Of a stretch of 57,937 bases of DNA, positions 50,171 through 57,937 are shown piece by piece. Origin of the DNA: Liberiplasma sp046541015 (GTDB lineage: Bacteria; Bacillota_I; Bacilli_A; Izemoplasmatales; Izemoplasmataceae); assembly GCA_046541015.1 (NCBI GenBank), contig JBKHEA010000008.1, positions 1-57,937 of the forward strand. The letters run 5' to 3'. Position 1 is the stretch's first letter, and each line of letters starts with the position of its first letter. The translations under genes were made by a program, and so were the position numbers. The notes under the pieces were generated by a model. The model had not been told where the DNA came from, ran no database searches, and was given only the letters and a program-made list of their open reading frames with translations.

Positions 50171-51466
50171 TTATTTGAGTGCTTTCTTATATTCTTCTTG
50201 TTCTTTTTTGTTTGCGTATACAAAGTGACCTTCTTTTATTTCATAAAGTTCTGGTTGATCATGTAAGTAATCATGCATACCAGGATCATAAACAATACGT
50301 TGACGGGTTTTTTCATAGTTTGGATCAGGTAATGGTACTGCAGATAGTAGTGAACGTGTATATGGATGTAATGGATTTTTAAAGAGTTCTTCTTTAGGGG
50401 CTAACTCTACGAGTTTACCATAGTACATAACACCAATACGATCACTAAAGTATTTAACAACCGATAAGTCATGGGCAATAAACATAATGGTTATCCCAAA
50501 CTCATCACGTAAGTCATTAAGTAGATTAATAACTTGAGCTTGAATGGAAACATCGAGTGCACTAATAGGCTCATCGGCAATGATAAATTCCGGTGATACC
50601 GCAAGCGCACGTGCTATCCCAATACGTTGACGTTGACCTCCACTAAACTCATGAGGGTAACGGCTAGCATGTTCAGGGACTAATCCAACAGTTTCAAGCA
50701 TTTCGTTAACACGGTTATTGATTACTTCTTTATCTTTTTCACCAGCTATGCGAAGTCCTTCTGCAATGATTTCTTTTACAATCATACGTGGATTTAATGA
50801 TGCAATCGGATCTTGGAAAATCATTTGCATTTTTGTCATTAATTCGCGATCTTCAACTTTAGTATCCTGTTTTCTAGTAATGATATCTTCTTTTAAAGCT
50901 AGCATCTTTTCATCATATTTTTCTATTATTGCTTGAACTTCAGGATTATCTTTGTCTGGTTTAGTAACATTTTTTTTAAGTTCGTTAATTTTCGCTTCGT
51001 ATGATTTTCTAAGCGATTTAATTTTATCTCGTAACTCTTTAGTTACGGTAGGCGCTTGTCCACCAGTTACGATATTTTCACCTTTAATCTCAGTGATTTT
51101 ATCTTCCAATTCTACACGTAAAGCTTGAATTTTAGCTGAATTTGGATTATTAATCTCTTCAATTTTTTGTTTTTTTTCAAATTTCAAACGCTTAATTTCA
51201 TCTTTTAAACTTTCATAACCAGCACTAATACGTTTACCTAAGAAAAATACTTCACCATCTGTAGGTTCGTATAGTTTAATAATGGTACGTCCAGTTGTTG
51301 TTTTTCCACAACCAGATTCACCAACTAAGCTAAATACTTCACCTTTGTAAATATCAAATGAAACATCATCAACTGCTTTAACAACTAATTTGTTTTTACC
51401 AAATCCACTTTTAAAATGTTGTTTTAAGTGACGAACACTTAATACAGGCGTTTTAGTGTTTTCCAT
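50171..51466 (-). CDS. oppF: Oligopeptide ABC transporter ATP-binding protein OppF
   Basis: A 431-residue ATPase, about 100 residues longer than usual. Walker A is GESGCGKTT (49-57), the Q-loop is MIFQDPIASLNP (215-226), the signature is FSGGQRQRIGIARAL and Walker B is FIIADEPISALD. Residues ~84-208, between Walker A and the Q-loop, are a Lys/Glu-rich insertion with coiled-coil character. The C-terminus ends with the OppF/DppF domain ('HPYTRSLLSAVPLPDP'). It overlaps oppD by one base and is preceded by AGAGGTGA. Confidence 0.95.
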   Translation of the reverse strand: MENTKTPVLSVRHLKQHFKSGFGKNKLVVKAVDDVSFDIYKGEVFSLVGESGCGKTTTGRTIIKLYEPTDGEVFFLGKRISAGYESLKDEIKRLKFEKKQKIEEINNPNSAKIQALRVELEDKITEIKGENIVTGGQAPTVTKELRDKIKSLRKSYEAKINELKKNVTKPDKDNPEVQAIIEKYDEKMLALKEDIITRKQDTKVEDRELMTKMQMIFQDPIASLNPRMIVKEIIAEGLRIAGEKDKEVINNRVNEMLETVGLVPEHASRYPHEFSGGQRQRIGIARALAVSPEFIIADEPISALDVSIQAQVINLLNDLRDEFGITIMFIAHDLSVVKYFSDRIGVMYYGKLVELAPKEELFKNPLHPYTRSLLSAVPLPDPNYEKTRQRIVYDPGMHDYLHDQPELYEIKEGHFVYANKKEQEEYKKALK

Positions 51467-52923
51467 TAGTTCTTCACCTCTTTTACAGCACTTGCCATCA
51501 TCGCATTAATTCTTTCTTTAATGACTTTCGGTACTTCTATTTTAGGTGCGTCTTTATGTAATAACCATGTTGCAGCATAGTGTGTATCAGATATTTTGAA
51601 GAATGGTGGTTCTTCTTCGAAGTCAATTTTCATGGCATATTGACTTCTATCTGCAAAAGCATCACCTTTTGGAGGGAAGAGCATATTTGGCGGTGTACCT
51701 GGAATAGCAGTTAAACGATCTTTACTATTTAAATCAGGCATTGACGATAGTAAAGCCCAAGTATATGGATGTTTAGGACTGTAGAATATTTCTTCAACCA
51801 ATCCAATTTCAACTATTTTACCAGCATACATAACCGCTACACGGTCTGCCATATTGGCAACAACCCCAAGGTCATGGGTAATAAAGATAACACTTAAATT
51901 ACGTTCTGTTTTTAATTTTTTAATGAGTTCAAGGATTTGAGCTTGAATGGTAACATCAAGCGCTGTTGTAGGCTCATCACAAATAAGCACATCAGGGTTT
52001 AGTGTTAATGCGATCGCAATAACAATACGTTGTCTCATCCCGCCTGAAAATTGGAATGGGTACTGTTTTAAACGTTTTTCAGGTTGTGGAATCCCAACTT
52101 CACCCATAACTTCAACGGCACGCTCTTTTGCTTCTAACTTCGTTACTTTTTTGAAACGCGCTAGCTGTTCTTTTAAGTTAGCAATTTCTTGACGAATTTT
52201 TTGTTTCTCAATCCCTTGAGCACTAGACAGTTGTGTTCTAAGTGGTTGAATTAACTCATTAATTCTTGCTTTTTCAGCTTCCCACTCTTGTCTAACTTGT
52301 CTTTTTGCTTTTGGTGCTTCTTCTTTCATTTTCTTTTTAGCACGCACAATTTTTTCATCTTGAACTTTTAAATCTTTGACAAGTTTTTCTTTTAGTGCAG
52401 GAATTTCAGATTCTTTTCCTGCTTCTTTAAGTTGTATAACATCATACTTATAATGAAATTTAAGTTCTTTTTTAATTGCTTTAGCGTTAGCATATTCCAT
52501 TCTAGTCTCGTGAATAAGATCTTTATAACGATTTTTTAATCTTTTTCCGTTAATGAGCATACCCTCTGTGATTTGCTTACCAATCTTCATAATTGGATTC
52601 AAACTAGACATTGGGTCTTGGAAAATCATTCCTATCTTTCCACCACGGATTTTATGAAAGTTCTCTTCACTGATTTTTGTAAGGTCTTGGTTTTCATAAA
52701 TGATGCTACCTTTATCAATAATCCCATTACCAGCTAAAATTCCCATAATGGCACGACTTGATACTGATTTACCTGAACCTGATTCACCAACTATAGCTAG
52801 TGTTTCTCCTTCGGCTAAATCAAATGAAACACCACGAACAGCACGAACAAATCCTTGATTTGTACGAAATGATACAGTTAAATCTTTTACACTTAATTTT
52901 ATATTTTCATTAGCGTTTGCCAT
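51466..52923 (-). CDS. oppD: Oligopeptide ABC transporter ATP-binding protein OppD
   Basis: A 485-residue ATPase. Walker A is GESGSGKSV (47-55), the Q-loop is MIFQDPMSSLNP (99-110), the signature is FSGGMRQRIVIAIAL (near 292-306) and Walker B is LICDEPTTALD. Residues ~125-265, between the Q-loop and the signature, are a charged helical insertion rich in Lys, Arg and Glu. This is a different place from the insertion in OppF. The C-terminal 'HPYTWALLSSMPDL' and the 'IPGTPPNMLFPPKGDAFADRSQYAM' segment are the OppD/DppD-type domain, here without the usual Fe-S cysteines. Confidence 0.95.
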   Translation of the reverse strand: MANANENIKLSVKDLTVSFRTNQGFVRAVRGVSFDLAEGETLAIVGESGSGKSVSSRAIMGILAGNGIIDKGSIIYENQDLTKISEENFHKIRGGKIGMIFQDPMSSLNPIMKIGKQITEGMLINGKRLKNRYKDLIHETRMEYANAKAIKKELKFHYKYDVIQLKEAGKESEIPALKEKLVKDLKVQDEKIVRAKKKMKEEAPKAKRQVRQEWEAEKARINELIQPLRTQLSSAQGIEKQKIRQEIANLKEQLARFKKVTKLEAKERAVEVMGEVGIPQPEKRLKQYPFQFSGGMRQRIVIAIALTLNPDVLICDEPTTALDVTIQAQILELIKKLKTERNLSVIFITHDLGVVANMADRVAVMYAGKIVEIGLVEEIFYSPKHPYTWALLSSMPDLNSKDRLTAIPGTPPNMLFPPKGDAFADRSQYAMKIDFEEEPPFFKISDTHYAATWLLHKDAPKIEVPKVIKERINAMMASAVKEVKN

Positions 52924-52925
52924 GA

Positions 52926-54827
52926 TTATTCAGACCCCCTTAGTGATGGATTAAATGCATCTCTTAATGCATTCCCAAACATATTAAAGGTAATCATTAA
53001 AATTGAGATGATTAATGCTGGGAAGAATGTTAGATATGGACGTGTTGTTAAATTAGAGCGCCCATCTGCTAGTAATACCCCAATAGATACACCAGAGAAT
53101 TCGATGAATCCGAATAATTCGAATGCTTGGCCACTACCAATACCATAACCTAAATATGAAATGGTAGACTCAGTGAAAATAACACCAGGAATCATTAATA
53201 TACTTGCAGTAATAATAGTCCCAATACCATTTGGTAAAATATGACGGAAGATAATACGTGAATCTTTAGCTCCAAGTGTTCTTGATGCTAAGACATACTC
53301 TCTACCTTTATAGCGATAAAACTGAGTTCGCGTAGTCCCAGCAACGCCTAACCAGCCTGTTACAGTCATTAGGACAATGAGTGTTAAAACACCCGGTCCA
53401 AGGATAATAACAAATAAGGCTAGCCATACTAAGAATGGAATACGACCGACAATCTCACCAAAACGTTCCATTAGTAAGTCAACGGTTCCACCATAGTAAC
53501 CTTCAATTGCTCCATACACAATCCCAATAGAGATATTAATAATAGCAACAATTACCCCAATAAATAGTGAGGTTCTTAATCCTAACCAAACCATTGCGAA
53601 ATAATCGCGCCCACCTGGGTCAGTACCAAATAAATAATTTGGAATTTCTTCATAACCACTATATGCTAGATAATCAATTACAACAGCATACGAGAAGAAT
53701 AAGTTACCATCGGGACCTTCAAGCTCTTCAGACTTTGAAGTAACTTCTTTAATTGGACATCCCTCAGGGAAAATCCAAGGATCTTCAGCAGTTGGATCTT
53801 GACTCATATCAATATCACAAACAGAACTATTTTCTTCCAAAATTTCATTAAATTTTTCTGAAGAGAATGCATTATCTCTAAATTCTCCAAAAGCTGCTTC
53901 ATAGGCTTCAAAATCAAACCTAGCCATCAATATTTCACCAGCTACACGACCAGAACTTCCAGCATCAGACCCTGATGCGTTTTGGAATCTAGATAATTCA
54001 TAGCCATCAACTTCATAAAAAGGCTCTTCTTCATCGTTTCTAAATGCTTCGACACTTGTAACAGAAGCCACATTACGAGATTCTTCAGGACCAGTTACTT
54101 GAAGTTTAATTTTTGAGAGTACAAAAGCAACTGAAATATCTTCACTTTCAAATACATCAAACTCGTGCACGCCTGGTTCTGTAATAGTACCTATTACAAC
54201 ATCCGCACCGCTAACTGATAAAATAACGTTTAATTCTGGATCAGTTCCTCTTAAATCATGAACATCAACTACGATGACTGGATTAGCTGATTCGCTAAAT
54301 GAAACACTGTCTCTACCTTCATAGGTAACTTCAGTAGAGGTACGAGCTAAGGTAAACTCAACTTGTCCACCAACACATCGATCATCAATATCAGTACAGA
54401 GTGTAACATAGTTTTCTAAGGTTTCCATTTTAATAAATTCTGGACTAAAACCAACTGGTAGTCCTAAGCCAGTTTCTGGATCAATTGTTTCAAGATCAAC
54501 TGGTTGATCATCAAAACCTTTAGTACCATCTGCAATACCAAAATTTTCTAAAATTGGAATTTTTGGTGGCAAAGTTTGAAGTTGAGGATCAACATCTGTA
54601 TAGTTTTTACTTGTTAACATAGGTACAAAAATAGAAAGTAAAATTAAGGTAAGTAAAATCATACTTGCAACTAAGTTGGTTTTATTTTTACTAAAGCGGA
54701 TAAAAGCATCTTGAAAATAACCGATTGGCTTTGTTTCTAAACGCTTATCATATATTTTTTCATCTCTTTGGACAAACTCAAACTTGTCTTTAGAGATATG
54801 ATCTTCTTTTCTTAGTTCATTCGCCAT
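52926..54827 (-). CDS. oppC: Oligopeptide ABC transporter permease OppC with large ectodomain
   Basis: A 633-residue permease, about twice the usual 300. After a short cytosolic N-terminus comes TM1 (NLVASMILLTLILLSIFVPML). An extracytoplasmic insertion spans ~residue 72 to 397. The standard OppC core follows, beginning LFGTDPGGRDYFAMVWLG, with the EAA-like loop 'SRTLGAKDSRIIFRHILPN' and four more TM helices. The insertion is acidic and beta-rich ('VVIGTITEPGVHEFDVFES', 'NVASVTSVEAFRNDEEE') and contains four Cys. It probably sits at the peptide entry side near OppA. GGGGGC precedes the ATG. Confidence 0.92.
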   Translation of the reverse strand: MANELRKEDHISKDKFEFVQRDEKIYDKRLETKPIGYFQDAFIRFSKNKTNLVASMILLTLILLSIFVPMLTSKNYTDVDPQLQTLPPKIPILENFGIADGTKGFDDQPVDLETIDPETGLGLPVGFSPEFIKMETLENYVTLCTDIDDRCVGGQVEFTLARTSTEVTYEGRDSVSFSESANPVIVVDVHDLRGTDPELNVILSVSGADVVIGTITEPGVHEFDVFESEDISVAFVLSKIKLQVTGPEESRNVASVTSVEAFRNDEEEPFYEVDGYELSRFQNASGSDAGSSGRVAGEILMARFDFEAYEAAFGEFRDNAFSSEKFNEILEENSSVCDIDMSQDPTAEDPWIFPEGCPIKEVTSKSEELEGPDGNLFFSYAVVIDYLAYSGYEEIPNYLFGTDPGGRDYFAMVWLGLRTSLFIGVIVAIINISIGIVYGAIEGYYGGTVDLLMERFGEIVGRIPFLVWLALFVIILGPGVLTLIVLMTVTGWLGVAGTTRTQFYRYKGREYVLASRTLGAKDSRIIFRHILPNGIGTIITASILMIPGVIFTESTISYLGYGIGSGQAFELFGFIEFSGVSIGVLLADGRSNLTTRPYLTFFPALIISILMITFNMFGNALRDAFNPSLRGSE

Positions 54828-55897
54828 TATTTTCTTGCCCCCATTCTAATTCTAGGGTCAACAAGTCCATACGTTAAGTCAACAAGTAAAACTGCAAATA
54901 AACTTATAAATGTATAGAATGCTGACAATGCTAAAATTAAGTTATAGTCGAAGTTGTTTGGAGTTAGTGCTTGTAGATAAACACTTCCCATACCTGGAAT
55001 TCTATAGAGTCTTTCAATAATTACTGAACCACTAAGTAACGCGACAAATGAGAAGATAATAACAGGTACTAAAGGCACCATAGAGTTTCTCATCGCATGT
55101 CGAATGACTGCTTGTGTTCTTGTAAGTCCTTTTGTTCTAGCAAGAAGTAAAAACTCAGATGTTAAAACTTCGGTTAATTCTGCACGGGTTAAACGAGTTA
55201 ATCCTGCAATTGCACCTAATGATATCCCCATTACTGGTAAGATTAAGCCTGTAACTTGAATTAAACCGGTATTATCAGAAGATGGGAAGGATGATGGAAT
55301 CCAACTTACATTAAAGGCAATTAACATAATTAAAAATAGCATAACAACAAAACTTGGTACGGATATAAAGACCATAACGCCTAGTGATATTAAGTTATCT
55401 GTAAGTTTATTTTTTCTTAATGCCGCTAAAATTCCTAAGAAAAATCCAACTGGCATAAATACAAGTAATGCCAAAAAGTTTATACGCATGGTAATAGGTA
55501 ATCTTGACTCAATAATTTCAAATACATCTACATTTACACGAATACGTGTAGAATTACCCCAATCCCAACGTAATGCAACGTTTTCAACAAATATAAAATA
55601 TTGAGTAATGATTGGAACAGGTATATAAACTCTATAGCTATCTCCATCATTACGATAGTAACACCCGTCGCAACGTTCGTATTCATCATCTTTAATTTCT
55701 TGAACTGTATCAGGATCTGTAATAGTTTCTACTGTGTAATATCCCTTAGATGCTAAGTCTGCGTAGTAAGAGTTTCTTGCATCCTCTTCATTTGGTGGAT
55801 ATTCTGGTACGAGGCGAATTGTAATAAACAGTAACGATAAAAACGTTACTAATACAATGAAAATCCACACGGTTCTTATAAGAATATATCTCAGCAT
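54827..55897 (-). CDS. oppB: Oligopeptide ABC transporter permease OppB
   Basis: A 356-residue permease. TM1 (LIRTVWIFIVLVTFLSLLFITIRL) is followed by a ~75-residue extracytoplasmic insertion that holds a CDGC pair (C76 and C79). The usual core comes next, with 'LALLVFMPVGFFLGILAAL', the EAA loop 'ARTKGLTRTQAVIRHAMRNSMVPL' and 'FSFVALLSGSVIIERLYRIPGMG'. It forms the peptide pore with OppC. It is separated from oppA by about 530 bp but shares its direction. AAGTAGGCG before the ATG is only a moderate ribosome site. Confidence 0.95.
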   Translation of the reverse strand: MLRYILIRTVWIFIVLVTFLSLLFITIRLVPEYPPNEEDARNSYYADLASKGYYTVETITDPDTVQEIKDDEYERCDGCYYRNDGDSYRVYIPVPIITQYFIFVENVALRWDWGNSTRIRVNVDVFEIIESRLPITMRINFLALLVFMPVGFFLGILAALRKNKLTDNLISLGVMVFISVPSFVVMLFLIMLIAFNVSWIPSSFPSSDNTGLIQVTGLILPVMGISLGAIAGLTRLTRAELTEVLTSEFLLLARTKGLTRTQAVIRHAMRNSMVPLVPVIIFSFVALLSGSVIIERLYRIPGMGSVYLQALTPNNFDYNLILALSAFYTFISLFAVLLVDLTYGLVDPRIRMGARK

Positions 55898-56431
55898 AAT
55901 AACGCCTACTTTCTATAATTTTTTGTTTGGAAAGTTCATTTCTTTTTGTTCGCTCACACAATACTTTTGTTAGTTGTAAATGCTACTTATGAAGTATGAC
56001 GTGTGAAAATGTTGGATTAAGTTTTATTTGCTATTAATTGATAATAACAATTTAAAACAATTGATGGATTAAATGATGAAAGCATACCTATTAATGAACC
56101 AAGGTTTTTGTTTATTTGATTCATCAAATGTTTTAAGGCACAACACATGAATGATACCAGCGTGTTCATAAAAACTTAATGAATTGTAAGTAGGATTTAC
56201 AATTATCAAGAGCGGATAGTACGAATTGAGGATTTGCTGACTAAATCATGCATACATAAAATGTTTTTATATGTGCGAAAATAAGTTCTTTTTATCGAAC
56301 TTACACTTTTTTCTTAATACTTTTAATACAAACAACAAGCAAACCATCCAGCATTTGCAAAGATGGTTTGCATGTTTATTAAAACATTTGCTGTTTGTTT
56401 ATGTAATTATTGAATTGTTATTAAGAAGTTT
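55898..56431 (-). other. Long oppA-oppB intergenic region with hairpins
   Basis: A 534-bp gap without a convincing gene. The strongest element is a hairpin GCAAACCATC/GATGGTTTGC (56339-56348 with 56362-56371), about 60 bases past the oppA stop, lacking a real T run. Smaller hairpins are AAGTTC/GAACTT near 56284 and ATTGTAA/TTACAAT near 56190. It may separate abundant oppA mRNA from the rest of the operon, or hold a secondary promoter. No T-box or known riboswitch motif was found. Confidence 0.55.
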
Positions 56432-57937
56432 TTACTCTTCTACTAATTTACCATCAACAACAACAGTTGGACCTACTAATGCTTGTGCTAACGCATCAAA
56501 TGACCATAATTCAGTAACAGTATCACCTTCAGTATTTTCATAAGTAACAGGGATTTCAGGATTGTTAGAATCGAATCCAAAGTTTAATGTAAATCCAGAA
56601 CGGTTGTCTGTCATGAATACGTCTAAGAAGCTTGCAGCATCTAGCGTAGAACCACTAATTCCACCAGTACCTGTATCGAAGTTACCAGGAATAATGTAAT
56701 CAAAGTAGTTGTTAGGGAATGGTGCAGGTACTACATTAAATGATACTAAGATATTGTGAGTTGAATTGTTGAATAATTCTTCATAAGTATCAATTAAGTA
56801 CTCTGCCATTAATGCTTGAGCAGTACTTCCAGCTTGGATTACGAAATCTAACTCAATTACAGTTGGATTAGTAATCGTTCCTGGGTTATAAGTACCATCT
56901 TCAACTAAGCGGTTAATTGCATCGTTAAAGTAAGCACGTGCTAAGTCAGGGTTGTAACCATAAGTACCAACAGATAATCCTGGATTAACGATACCTGATT
57001 GATCAGTATTACGGAACGCTGTACCTTCAGCTGCATCAACTACATAAGCAGAACTGAATAAGAATGGCATTGGTTCAGCAGTTTTCATAATGTCTAAAGC
57101 TAATACTTCACGGTTAACACCAAAGTATAAAGCACGTTTGAATGCAGCATCTGCTAAAATTGGTTCTGGTACATATTCACTGTCTTCAAAGTATTCTCTT
57201 TGTGCTTCAACAGTTCCTAAACCATTAATGTTTAGACGGAATGCAGTTGCACCAGGGATACGTTTTAGACGTGGGTCATTAGCATAGTTTTCGTATTCAG
57301 TTGTAGGAACACCAGCACTATCTAACTCACCAGCTAAGAATTTTTCAAAAATAATTTCAGCTTCAGCAATTACTTCATATTGATGATGTGTATAGAAATA
57401 TAAGTCTGGGCTATGGAATTCAGGGTTTTTCGCCATACGTAAGATTGATCCTGATTCAAAGTAAGTTACATAATAAGGCCCAGTGTAGAAAATTGAGAAT
57501 TCATCTGTACCATAAGTAGTCGTATGAACGCCTTCTTCATCAACTTCAGTTAACTCATCATAAAGGTCTAAGTGAATTGGACTCATTACAAATGATGATA
57601 ACCAATAAATTACGTTCCACTCTGACATATTGTTTTCGAATTGGAATTCGATAGTGTAGTCATCAATAACTTTAATTCCTACATCTTCCCATTCAGCATC
57701 TCCATCAATAAATTCTTGAGCGTTAACGATACGTTGTGTAGCGGTAATGAAGTCTCCACCACCAGCAACAGCGCGTGGCCATTCTTGCTCTAATGCAAGT
57801 TTATAAGTGTTTACAAAGTCTTCTGCAGTAATGTCAAAATCCCAACCTGTGAAGTCTAAATCTAATTCTTCTTCAGCATCTGGATGAGGGAAGAATGCTA
57901 AGTCTTCTCTTAAAGGAATTTGCCATGTTTTAGAAAC
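56432..57937 (-). CDS. oppA: Oligopeptide-binding protein OppA (5' end outside window)
   Basis: The frame stays open to the right edge, giving 501 codons; the signal peptide and start lie outside. The sequence matches SBP_bac_5: 'DFDITAEDFVNTYKLALEQEW', 'YTIEFQFENNMSEWNVIYWLSS', 'GTDEFSIFYTGPYYVTYFESGSILRMAKN' and 'ILADAAFKRALYFGVNREVLALDI', the conserved 'R.A...A.dR..l' helix of peptide-binding proteins. It captures peptides for OppBCDF. The internal Met at 57628 is not the start. The protein is Asp/Glu rich. Confidence 0.93.
   Translation of the reverse strand, partial: VSKTWQIPLREDLAFFPHPDAEEELDLDFTGWDFDITAEDFVNTYKLALEQEWPRAVAGGGDFITATQRIVNAQEFIDGDAEWEDVGIKVIDDYTIEFQFENNMSEWNVIYWLSSFVMSPIHLDLYDELTEVDEEGVHTTTYGTDEFSIFYTGPYYVTYFESGSILRMAKNPEFHSPDLYFYTHHQYEVIAEAEIIFEKFLAGELDSAGVPTTEYENYANDPRLKRIPGATAFRLNINGLGTVEAQREYFEDSEYVPEPILADAAFKRALYFGVNREVLALDIMKTAEPMPFLFSSAYVVDAAEGTAFRNTDQSGIVNPGLSVGTYGYNPDLARAYFNDAINRLVEDGTYNPGTITNPTVIELDFVIQAGSTAQALMAEYLIDTYEELFNNSTHNILVSFNVVPAPFPNNYFDYIIPGNFDTGTGGISGSTLDAASFLDVFMTDNRSGFTLNFGFDSNNPEIPVTYENTEGDTVTELWSFDALAQALVGPTVVVDGKLVEE

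Noticed and set aside
56017..56169. A 50-codon minus-strand frame starting MNTLVSFMCCALKHL in the oppA-oppB spacer.
   Set aside because: No ribosome site before the ATG, no recognisable similarity, and codon use typical of random AT-rich DNA.
55898..56431. T-box or other riboswitch leader ahead of oppB.
   Set aside because: No T-box (GGGTGGNACCGCG-like) sequence or other known conserved core was seen, and the region lies inside an operon.

Overview
The window is AT-rich bacterial DNA with short intergenic gaps, many Rho-independent terminators and strong AGGAGG-type ribosome binding sites. TGA is used as a stop codon (for example at the exoA/mnmM junction near 17112 and at the end of mnmM near 16561) and tryptophan is encoded by TGG, so the standard bacterial code applies and the UGA=Trp code of Mycoplasma and Spiroplasma is excluded. 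The mixture of genes suggests a wall-less or deep-branching relative of the Firmicutes, such as the Acholeplasma/Izemoplasma side of the Mollicutes. It includes Opp ATPases with long helical insertions, a FabV-type enoyl reductase, a CUT2 sugar transporter, YaaA, GMP reductase and no obvious wall genes. The taxonomic placement is inference.

Layout. 1-7.8 kb: the tail of a TetR regulator, a MATE exporter, a THUMP rRNA methyltransferase, an ECF sigma factor with an RsgI-like membrane anti-sigma factor, an SDR oxidoreductase, a DUF554 protein, a two-TM potassium channel with RCK domains, and an ArsC/Spx-like protein. 7.9-12.6 kb: tRNA-Thr(GGT), a nucleoside kinase with a ThrRS-like N-terminus, a membrane diguanylate cyclase, YaaA and MsrB. 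12.9-17.9 kb: a seven-gene minus-strand operon running exoA, mnmM, a triple-repeat membrane protein, a thioesterase, an amidase, an unknown protein and a DUF1295 protein. 17.9-20.9 kb: fabV behind a FabT-like operator, a GNAT and guaC. 20.9-25.5 kb: a GNAT/kinase cluster, an unknown membrane protein, a PPOX-fold flavoprotein and tRNA-Ser(GGA).

25.6-35.4 kb: NAD(P)HX repair enzyme, guanylate kinase, an XRE regulator paired with a four-repeat 'PFL' protein, a PI-PLC-like lipase, and the most unusual gene of the window, a 5.5-kb ORF for a 1838-residue CvpA-like membrane protein followed by about 14-16 acidic ~90-97-residue repeats. 35.6-46.2 kb: a LacI regulator with an aldo/keto reductase, transcribed away from a complete L-arabinose operon (araB-araA-araD plus CUT2 lipoprotein, double ATPase and permease). 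The shared control region carries several TGTTTAGTAAACA-like operators and a cre-like box. 46.2-57.9 kb: an OFA-type MFS carrier under another FabT-like box, a small membrane protein, a membrane-linked glycerophosphodiesterase, a DUF3899-like protein, and an oppABCDF oligopeptide importer whose subunits carry large lineage-type insertions. OppA runs off the right edge.

Together the genes support scavenging of peptides, pentoses and glycerophosphodiesters, nucleotide salvage, and membrane lipid metabolism. The best candidates for undescribed biology are the giant repeat protein at 29895-35411, the ECF sigma/RsgI pair, the PFL-repeat/XRE pair, and the FabT-like boxes.
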